Below are positions 55,788-64,000 of a stretch of DNA of 64,000 nt, in pieces (within the stretch, counting starts at the first letter, position 1; every line of letters begins with the position of its first letter). The notes beneath the pieces are model-generated. The model saw only the letters and a list, made by a program, of their open reading frames with translations, was not told the origin of the DNA and did not search any database. Position numbers and translations under genes: made by a program. Source of the stretch: Phlebopus portentosus (Eukaryota; Basidiomycota; Agaricomycetes; Boletales; Boletinellaceae); NCBI GenBank assembly GCA_037892935.1, contig JAYXKI010000003.1:124001-188000 (forward strand), read 5' to 3'.

Positions 55788-56630
55788 GATTTGGTCAGCG
55801 ATAGGCGTTGGTCGCTACACAGATGGTTCGATTTTCGGCAGGCTGAGTAAATCCAGAGGGTGAGGATCCACGTTGGATGTTGACTTACAGCTTAGTTGGT
55901 GACGGTGGACACGAAAAGAATCAATCGCTGTGGCTCGACCGCGCGTTTTCGGAAATTGATCGACATTTTCTAAAAAAAAGCTGACATCGCGAGTTTATGT
56001 AAGCTCTGAGTTATATTTTTTTGTCTACATCATCTTGGCGATCAAGTTCAAGCTGTCTGTCTTGCACGTTACGCTCTGTAAAGCGTCAAGACTCAGATAA
56101 GTGAGATGTTAGACTTTATAGAGGCTGGTTTACTGTTCGAGTTGCTGTGGTTTGGAAAGATTATCTCTCTCTAATTGACTTCTAGTTCGCCCGGTTAGCA
56201 ACGGACTTTAAGATTGCATCGACGGCAAATTACTAGTTATTCGAATTACAACATGAACACCCTGGAGACCGTGTATGAAAGTACAAAAAAAGGCTGAGTA
56301 AGGAGGATTCAAGAAATGAAAAATGAGGCCGGAGAGCAAAGAGGAGGCGGTGAAGAATCCCTTGAGAGAGTAAAGGAAAGGATATTTGGTGTATTCAACC
56401 GACTTTAAAAAGCGTAAGGACCAAATGACGCTCAAGCAAGGCAATCTGGCAGGACAAGGCTTAAATGCTAAGCTTTTCCGATGCACCTCTAGCAGGCACA
56501 CTCTGCAAAAAGAAGCGAAGCGAGCCAATCAAAATTCGATGCCACAAATCTGTGTCATGAAGTATCAATGCTAGCGAATTGCCAAAAACAATTGTCAGAA
56601 AAAGCACTCGCCATCAGGATGATCAACTCA
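55788..56630. other. intergenic, no gene recognised
   Basis: A minus-strand frame 56208..56528 is hydrophobic but has no start context or domain and is not called. Nothing else stands out. Confidence 0.4.
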
Positions 56631-57985
56631 TCAGTGGCGCGGCGAGGTAGGTGGCGCACTAAATTCGCTCCAGCTTTCGTCACTAAAGCCACCACTCGAG
56701 CCAACATCTCCGGACGCTTCACTTAAGGAATCACTCAGCTCGTCGTGAGCTCGTTCATTTCCAGTGGAAAATGTATTGCCAACGACAAACGTAAGTCCAT
56801 CGTCTATACCTCGACCACGTTCTTGCCCTGGAGCAGCGAAGACAGGAAGCGACTCGTTGGAGTCGGAACGAGAAGGAAGAGAATACATGTCTTCATCGCC
56901 TGAGAGGGTGAAAGTCTCGGAGAAGGGCGAGGTCGGCTCTGTAGGCGGAAAAGAGCGGAAGTCGGTTGAAGGGGACTGAGCAGTGACGAAGGAGGCAGAC
57001 ATTCCGCCGGTTGTTGTCCTAGAGATTGGCGGTGCATATACAGATAAATCTGGATGCAATTCATGCAAAGCTGTCTCCGGCGAAAGAGCTGCCGAACTCG
57101 CTGAGGGAGTTGATAATTGAGAATGCGTTGATGCGAATTGAGGCGGTTCACCTGATTCAAAAGGGTCAGAGTGGGTTTCTGGAGATGAAGGTGCCATGCT
57201 TTCGACATCACTATCGGATGGCGTGGGCAGCTGAATGCGAGGCGGCGCTGCTGGTGACGCGAGTGAGTCACCGAGAGAAACGTTGCTAGATTTTGGAGAC
57301 GAAAGAGTCATAGGAGACTCCGTGCCAAGTTCAAATGGAGAGCGCGAAGGCGAGAGAGTCGGCGAACGCGGCGCCTGGGCGCTTGACCATGGGTTCGGCT
57401 CTGGCGCGAGCGGTGTGATCGGGATATTGTTATCATTGGGCTAAAGAAGAGACTGTTAGTTATCACAATTAAGAGACTCAGGTAGCCCAACATACGATAT
57501 CGATAAGACCCGAGCCTTGCACAGCTACATCTTCAACGTTTGATGGTTCCGGGTTACTACGCCTCATTCTAATGCCTGAACTTGTGGTAGTCGGTAAGTT
57601 TCTGGTTGAGCTACTTGACTCGGTCGCCGACTTTCCCAAATCCTTCATCTCGTGCGTCGATGAGGACACGCTCGTAGACCCAGTCGCAGATGCCTCGTGC
57701 GTCGTGTGAGGCGAAACAGGTTGGTGCCGGCGTCTGTTGGCTTCGCGGCGCGCCCTCGTTTCCTCTCGCCATTGTGCGAGCTGCGGCCTTACAAATGGGT
57801 CGAAGACAAACTAAACATGCGACGCGAAAAGGACCCGAGGAGCAGAGTCAGTGAGTAATTGAGAAGCAATGGATACGAGCTCGTGCGATATGTAATTATC
57901 AACGGTATCGGCGACTTACCTCCTTGAATGCGAAGACGGCAACTACACCGACGATTGTTGCGACGACGTACACGGCTGGTCCTGG
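56631..57985 (-). CDS. single-pass membrane protein with long Ser/Pro-rich cytosolic tail
   Basis: Exons on the minus strand are 57920..57985, 57496..57810 and 56631..57440, joining in frame to 396 residues. Exon 1 encodes 22 residues, mostly a hydrophobic helix (PAVYVATIVGVVAVFAF), then KE and FVFDPFVRPQLAQWREETRARREANRRRH, an amphipathic basic stretch. The rest is Ser, Thr, Pro and acidic rich with many SP and TP dipeptides, likely disordered and a phosphorylation target. It ends SEFSAPPTSPRH. A tail-out, N-terminal signal-anchor topology is likely. No family recognised; similar short-anchor, disordered proteins occur in other Agaricomycetes. The first intron (109 nt) is longer than usual, but both joins keep phase 0. 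Confidence 0.72.
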
Positions 57986-58528
57986 CATCGTTTATCGTCT
58001 CTGACAAGCTGTCTCTGCAGAATTGGTCTCAAATATCCGCAGTGCACTGCAGGTCGTGGTTGCAGTGCAGGACACACCAGTACGTACGACTGACAATCAC
58101 ATCGGCAATCCGGCAATCCATAAGCTTTGCAAATTGCATAATATAACGGCATTTGCCGAGCAACCTGCTGAAAAACTAAACCCCCAACATCAATGACCTA
58201 CCTTTGCATTATCTGCGGCAAAGAACGAAACAAACGACGATCCGCAGCTAGCTTCACCCACGCGCGTCTCGGGCAAAGCTTCAGTCGATGGATTCCACAA
58301 AAAGGAGTCCGGTGTGGCGAAGTCTCAACTGTAGCGACTTTGAACCCGCAAAGTGAATAAGAATTATAACGACATAGAAATTTCCTAGATACGACATAAA
58401 GCCTTTAAAGAAGTGCGTTCCTGATTTACCCTGAGCCCGGATTCTGCAAACTCGATCCAGATCTCCCTATTGTCTACTTTATCTTCATCAAAAACGGAGT
58501 CAGGTCGGAGTCCTGTTGATAAACGTCG
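57986..58528. other. intergenic between divergent genes
   Basis: Promoter regions of the membrane protein and the kinase. The inverted words CTGCAGTGCAC and GTGCACTGCAG-like occur near 58038-58068 (GCAGTGCACTGCAGG, then GTTGCAGTGCAGG), a small palindromic cluster. No gene. Confidence 0.4.
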
Positions 58529-60471
58529 ATGGTCCAGCTGTCGGATGAGGTGGAAAGATACACGGATCACGATGTGATCAATGCATTTGATGTTCTTCAG
58601 CCCCTTTCTTCCGTCAAGAAGAGACAATACCAAATTCAAGGAGCTCCGATCTTGGGAAGGGGATCTTATGGCACAGTCATAGTAGGTCGTTTCTCCTGTA
58701 TGATGAACATGTACGCTCAAGGACCATGTCTTCATACCAGCATGCTATTTGGTACTGTCCCTTTCACTGCTCTGAAACAAAACAGACTGCTCTCAAAATA
58801 ATAAGCAAAGAACCTCCGGGCTACATTCAAAGGGAAATCCCCGAGCATCCTCCCCCTTCTAGAGAGGGAAAGTCCAGGGAAGAATATCAAATCGAGAAGC
58901 AGCAAGCGAAGGTAGAAAGAAATGAAGCCATACAGAAATGGGATCGCGCTAGAAGTATACATAAACTGAGGGTGCGCAATGAAATTGCAATACTTGGAGA
59001 AATAAGCCATGAGAACATCGTAAGCTATTCATGCATGTGCCAAACGTTCTCTTGGACATTTTGGGATATACTAACTCGAACGTAAACCGCACAAGGTCAA
59101 GTTCTACGATTGTTTTGAGTCTAGAGCGAATTTTTACATCTCTACCGAGCTCCTATACGGCGAAGAGCTCTATGATAGACTGCTGAGATTGAAATATTTC
59201 CGAGAGAACGACGCAAGAAAGGATACGAGGTAATTGTTATCAAGCCTAACTGAAGGTGTTGACGTATAAATGATGAATCGAAAGATCCATTTTAGAGGGA
59301 GTAGCGTATCTTCATTCGAAAGATGTTATCCATATGGACCTCAGGTGGGATACCATTTTAATTTCCATTATATGGCTTGTCATTAATCGTCAGTCGAATT
59401 CACAGACCAGAAAACATAAGGTACCGAGACATCCGCCGATCGTCAGAATTAGTCATTATAGACTTGGGCTTGTATGTTCTCTCGTCATTCAACATCACAC
59501 GTCCGGCCCAGAATACTCTCTGATTTTTGCGTACCTTAAATTGTAGTGCAAGGAAGTTTGACGAAACGAGGGATCTCGGATATCCGACAACGGGCTTATA
59601 TGTTGCACCAGAGATCCTTTATCGAATGAAATACGGTGCACCGATTACATGTCAGCCGTCGGCGGATATCTGGTCGGTCGGGTATGTCTGCAGCACAAGC
59701 TCTGGATTATTGTAGAAGAAAGATGCTGATGCTGACTCTGAATTCGGCAAAGCGTCATAGTTCACTTGATGTTAACGGGAGTCTACCCTTTCGCATCCGG
59801 GAAAGGCGATGACGCGGACCAAGTATACTGTGATAATGTTATCTACGGTGGAAGCGTTGATTACAATGGGGAACATTGGAGCAATGTGTCCAATACGGGT
59901 GAGTAAACGCGTCAGTTTCGACTCTGGCCAAAGATGCGAGTATATGTGTAGCGAAGGAATTCATGCGTTCCTTACTTCACAAGAGTCGGAGAAAAAGAAC
60001 CACGGCATCTCTAGCCCTTGACCATGAAGTCCGTACTGCCTGATCATTTTCTTTCATTTCCCTGACTGATAATTTGCATCTTAGTGGCTCAATGCCACTT
60101 TCGTCCCATCCCAAGATGCACATCATTCAGCGCAACGTAGGAATGCACAACGAAGAAGGACAGATCATCAAGCCTCAAACCGAGCCGCAGGAGGACTGCA
60201 AGACGAAGCTCACAGACCTAATCCCGATAGAACTCGCGCAAGACCTGTCAGGAATGGCAACGTTACGAGTAGCAGGAGAGAAAGAGGTGCCTTGCATCAA
60301 AATGAGAACGGCGAACCGCAGAGGAAAAGGAGGTCATCGATGTTTTCGTTCTTTGGGAGGTTGAGCAAGAGCCGAGAAAAGGATAAAGAAGATACAGGAG
60401 AGGTTAAGGAGGGGAGCAGTGGTCATCGTCAGCACAGGAAGTTGCCAAAGAAGTCATGGTCTCGAGGCTAA
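58529..60471 (+). CDS. CAMK-like serine/threonine protein kinase with altered catalytic loop
   Basis: Nine exons (58529..58681, 58741..59019, 59096..59229, 59285..59344, 59406..59471, 59547..59681, 59753..59898, 59952..60028, 60085..60471) join in frame to 478 residues. The kinase domain has the glycine loop LGRGSYGTV (42-50), ATP-binding lysine in TALKII (K70), helix-C glutamate in RNEIAIL, VKFYDCFE, and AYLHSKDVIHMDLRPENI (H205-M206-D207, N212). The metal motif is IDLGL (D228-L229-G230), followed by YVAPEIL, DIWSVGVIVHLMLTG-YPF, and a C-lobe ending RTTASLALDHEW. Insertion of charged sequence before helix C (about residues 76-115) is unusual. After the domain comes a basic, Arg/Ser-rich tail of about 125 residues. 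The HRDLK core reads HMDLR, so it is a non-RD kinase lacking the usual catalytic-loop lysine. Target unknown. The exon 2 acceptor at 58740 was chosen because it restores HCSETKQTALKII. Confidence 0.85.
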
Positions 60472-60760
60472 GATAGCAGCGTTCAGCCAACTGCGCAGAA
60501 CGGCGGACAGTGTAACGTGTACCTCTATAGCCTTAAAAGATCAAAATAATGAGTCTTACGAGAGTTCTTTTGTATGGTTGCTGACTGTAGAGGGCCGAAA
60601 AAGATTGCCAGCCAAGTCCGTAAAGACTATACTTTCCAAATCTGTAGGATCTACGTGTATCACGTGCTTGCAACGCGTGGTTTGGCGTTGTTTATTTTCA
60701 CACATTCATCGGCGATCGCGTGGGTCCAGGAGACCGACCAAGCATCAGCGGCCGACCACC

Positions 60761-63466
60761 ATGGCCTCTGATCCACCGCAACTAGACCTCAACGACATAC
60801 TTTTAAATATCGATGGCAGTCTTAGCTCACAGCCTGGTAATGGCGCTCTCGACGCATCCGTTGCAGCTGTTACAGACGCTGGTGAGGTGTTGAGGAGCAT
60901 GTCTCCAGAGCCGCCTGATGAGCAGGAATTACTCGCTATGCGCCTTCGAGCTCTTTCAATCCGAGACTCGAAGGGGAAAGAGAGAGAGGACTCGCCCGGG
61001 AATGAGCTAATTGAAATGGTCCTGCGGCTGACCGCTGCTGTACCTGCTCGCGCACAGCTTCTGGAACAAGCGGCTGTTATTCGACGTTTATCAGTACAGC
61101 TGGATTTTCTATTGACGCGGATGAATGACGATCGGGCCAGGTGGGAAGCCGAGAAGAACTGCATGCAACGGGTCTGTGAAGCGCTCATTCTACAGGCGAA
61201 TTTTGCTTCGCATAACGTGTATAAGGACCAGGTCAGCATTTTTTGGTTACGTATACATGAAATAATCATTAGGCCTTAGGATGGTGCAAAAAAACCCGCT
61301 ATTCTCGAGGCAGAGAATACTTCTCTGCGACAAAAGGTACGCACCACTTGGATCTTATCCTCGTCGGCTGTCTAAAAATAGCCATAGCTTGCCATTACTC
61401 AAAGCAAGGTGACCTCACTCGAGGCCGAGTTGGCACAGCTCCGCCCATTATTACTTATGCAGCCAAGCGCCATTGCATCTTCTAAGGGCTTGGCATTAAC
61501 CCCGGGCAAGTCTGGAAAGAAAGAAGAGGATGGTGCCGTAGAGAACGTCGAGGGCAGGAGCTATTACCGGGCACGGGAAGAGAAGGCTACTGCAACTAGT
61601 TCACCGAAGTCTAAGAAAAAGAAGGCTACCGCCTATTTCAAACATGCTCCCACGGTTGCCGATGCTCGTTCCGAGCATTTGTTACTTGCCATGCGAAAGC
61701 TCGGAAAGGAACGCGCTACCATGCTCAGCCAGTCCATGTACCGCACCACAGAACCACCATACCCTCCTGGCACTACTCCAAATCAAGATCTTACGATGCA
61801 TATAAAAACTAACGGGAATCAGCCTAGACCAATGATGTCCCCGGCTGTATGGCCGGCACACCTACAACAGGCTGCGCCAACCGGACAACAGAGTCACCAA
61901 TCAAAACCGCAACAAGGACAACTAGTTGGGAGTCCCGCTCCCGCCAAGGGCCAGCAGAACCCACCATTTTCGCAATATGGACCTCCCGCCGGTGCGCATT
62001 TCCAGCACTACTTTGTACCTTCTAGTTCCGTCCCGAGGCCACCAGGAGCACCTATGCCTCCGCCTGCGTTCTACCATGCCGGACCACCTCGCGGTTATAT
62101 ACCCGGTCCAGCATGGCCATATTATGCACCTGGTCCATATGCATTCGGTCAACCGATTCCAGTGCAGAATCCTTCCCAAGGCACAAATGTGTCGTCGACC
62201 CAGCCACGACCCGCGAACAGTCCGCCTGTCGCTGGGCCGTCACGTGCCCCTGTGCCATCGGCTTCTCAAAGCAACTCCGCACCGTCTTCTACTCAAGGCA
62301 CAAGCAATGCAAATCAAGCAAACATGAAGTCGCCGAGACAAGGTCAACAGGCACGAGGGCCGAGAACGCCGCAATCGAAGTCAACTTCAACACCTACAAA
62401 CAGAAATACGCCCATGGATAACTTACTCTCTGCCGCGCAGAGTGTTTTCTCTCCTTCCGCCCCACCCGCAAGTGGCAGAGACGCTACACCTGTTAACATT
62501 GGAAGTCCATCACCGAAGAAACGCAAGCGTGTTGATCAACAGGACGGACAGGCAAAGAGCCAGAGCAAAGGCAAGCAACCAGCAGGTAACGTCGACAGGC
62601 GAACGTCTGCTCTAGACGTACTTGCGGACCAAGCCGCTGGCGTCGACCCCTCCGCTCAGTCTCCAGGGAGCGGCTCTGCAAACCGAGGCGTAGAATCAGC
62701 GTCGCCTTCAAGCGTCTCCGGATCTCGTCAGAGCGCAGATTCCGGAGATGTATTCATCGTCGGAAGCTCCAAGGCGTCTGGTGGTCCGTCTACTAACGAG
62801 AGCATGCGTCGAGCCTCCTCAGTTCGTAAAGGTAAACGACGAACTGCGCGAGCATCTTCAACCACTCCTACATCTACGGTACCTCCATCATCCCTTGCTC
62901 CTCCGATATCGACGCAGCGCGCTGCAAGTGAGGATCGTGCACCATCGATTTCCAGTGCCTCGCAATTATCAACCGAATCATTCAAATTACGACCTGTCCA
63001 AGATGAGACGTTTCCAAACAAGAATGGTGCTGCAGCTCGTTCTGCACGGTCCGGATCGCTACCTCGGAATACTGGATCTCCTTCAAACCGAGGAAGCTCT
63101 GCTGCTGCACATGGGCGACAACCAAATGGACGTGCTCTCACGCCTCTGGGTTATCACGGCTCAGCTAGACTATCACGTCCGGCGTCTTCTAGGAGCGCCG
63201 ACATTGATGCGGGAGTAGAAGTTGAGTCTGAAGATGAGCCCGACGTTGATGCCGACGTTGACCAACTTGACGATGACGACGCCACTTCACCAAGGAGTTC
63301 GGCCGCAGCTGTAAAGAAGCGTGCAGGTATAAGTTCGGCTGAAACTGGTAGTCCTGGGGAAGATGTCAACAGCAGACGATGGTTGGAGATACTAGGTGGG
63401 TCCCTGGCTACATTACTTCTTGACCCTCAGGATATCTTATTCCTTCTAGGCCGTAAAGAATCGTAG
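60761..63466 (+). CDS. coiled-coil, Ser/Pro-rich probable nuclear protein of unknown function
   Basis: Exons 60761..61231, 61280..61336, 61409..63395 and 63450..63466 join in frame to 843 residues. The N-terminal about 220 residues are helical with heptad-like coiled coil (QLLEQAAVIRRLSVQLDFLL, then AENTSLRQKVTSLEAELAQLRPLL across two splice sites). A basic patch KSKKKKATAYFKHAPTVADA and RSEHLLLAMRKLGKERA follow. The remaining about 550 residues are low complexity: Pro/Tyr/Gly-rich (PPRGYIPGPAWPYYAPGPYAFG), then Ser/Pro/Gln-rich with the nuclear signal SPKKRKRV and an acidic run (ESEDEPDVDADVDQLDDDD). A final 17-nt exon replaces a hydrophobic read-through with LGRKES and a stop. Such layout suggests a transcription or chromatin cofactor or a condensate-forming scaffold, but no domain is recognised. 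Confidence 0.75.
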
Positions 63467-63829
63467 TACCTACTTTGGAATCGTGTGAATTGCTCCGATT
63501 CCGTCTTTTGTTCTGCACCTCTCTTTTCATTTGCATTACTTTCTTTCAGTTGGGCAATCGCAAGCTATCTCGCTGTGGTCATTTAATTTGAATTTTGTAT
63601 TGATATAATATGCAAAAGTATTCATTTCAGTCACGTGGGATCTGGATCGGAGGCTCTATATGTTGTAGTACTATTGTAACCAAAGGCTCAGGTTTGTCCT
63701 CTTTTCTTCGGACCCCCACCACTGGTACGTCGTTGTCGGAGCATCTTCTTTTTTCATAAACTAATGGTGAAAACGTAGGCATTTAGTCCCTGTTGTGCTT
63801 TCGCCTGGTACGAAGGAAAGAAGGAAGAA
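63467..63829. other. intergenic, no gene recognised
   Basis: 3' flank of the coiled-coil gene and upstream region of the F-box-like gene at the window end. Confidence 0.4.
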
Positions 63830-64000
63830 ATGCAAGGCGCTCCAACATCTCTGGATAACTCACATCGACGAGGAGTCCTATCTCTTCCTTTTGACTTGCT
63901 CATCTGTATTTTTGCTCTTATCGCGGAAGACTGGCTTTCGAGTTATAAACGCTCCAAGCTCGATCCGCTTGTTGAGGCGCTTTCGAAGGTCTGTCGCGCG
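63830..64000 (+). CDS. F-box-like protein, 5' end only (cut by the window)
   Basis: From ATG 63830 the frame stays open for 57 codons to the window edge. After a short polar start it reads LSLPFDLLICIFALIAEDWLSSYKRSKLDPLVEALSKVCRA, which follows the F-box-like pattern of the lineage 2 copies in this window (LPDEILIHVIDMA, then a charged spacer, then LSLVSRRFR). This would be the ninth F-box-like locus here. Everything beyond the first 57 residues is outside the window. Confidence 0.6.
   Translation, partial: MQGAPTSLDNSHRRGVLSLPFDLLICIFALIAEDWLSSYKRSKLDPLVEALSKVCRA

Noticed and set aside
56208..56528. 106-codon minus-strand hydrophobic frame
   Set aside because: No domain, no splice context, and the hydrophobicity follows from T-rich sequence.
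58682..60084. Kinase locus looks fragmented into short frames
   Set aside because: Eight short introns explain every break; all kinase subdomains are present after splicing.

Overview
The window looks like a gene-dense chromosomal segment of a filamentous basidiomycete, most likely an Agaricomycete. Almost every gene is split by short introns of about 50-65 nt with GT..AG ends. Exons can be as small as 21-29 nt. The content also fits: PDR-type ABC transporter, class V chitin synthase with a myosin-like head, purine permease, Rpd3/Hos2-type deacetylase, PL14 lyase, DUF6593-like protein and many F-box-like genes. I resolved exon structures by hand; where exons are listed, they join in frame without internal stops.

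Layout. 0-3.3 kb: the 3' part of a membrane-protein gene, an AIM19-like mitochondrial gene and, divergent from it, a peroxisomal CoA diphosphatase (Nudix, C-terminal SKL). 3.5-7 kb: a divergent pair of F-box-like genes. 7.8-12.6 kb: a small secretory block (membrane-anchored histidine acid phosphatase, PL14 lyase, small secreted protein). 13-18.5 kb: three conserved but poorly characterised genes. 19.3-20 kb: a truncated GNAT acetyltransferase. 20.1-23.7 kb: a second, inverted and heavily damaged copy of the 3.5-7 kb F-box pair. 25.9-27.6 kb: a diverged paralog of the phosphatase. 28.7-34 kb: a 16-exon PDR ABC transporter. 34.3-37 kb: two damaged F-box-like copies. 37.3-42.2 kb: histone deacetylase and NAT purine permease, convergent. 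43.1-43.5 kb: a MITE-like element with long inverted repeats. 45-51.7 kb: chitin synthase. 52.4-55.8 kb: two tandem F-box-like genes. 56.6-64 kb: a single-pass membrane protein, a CAMK-like kinase with an altered catalytic loop, a Ser/Pro-rich coiled-coil protein and the start of one more F-box-like gene.

How it fits together. Housekeeping genes (Nudix, AIM19, HDAC, permease, chitin synthase, kinase) are interleaved with a rapidly evolving accessory fraction: nine F-box-like genes or pseudogenes of two related lineages, duplicated phosphatases, a secreted lyase, a small secreted protein and a MITE. The strongest signal of recent change is the inverted F-box duplication, where each copy carries different disabling lesions. 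I did not find a clearly new multi-gene system. The most unusual single-gene observations are a Nudix catalytic motif on an in-frame 21-nt microexon, a phosphatase paralog with His-Glu where its sister has His-Asp, and a kinase with HMDLR instead of HRDLK.
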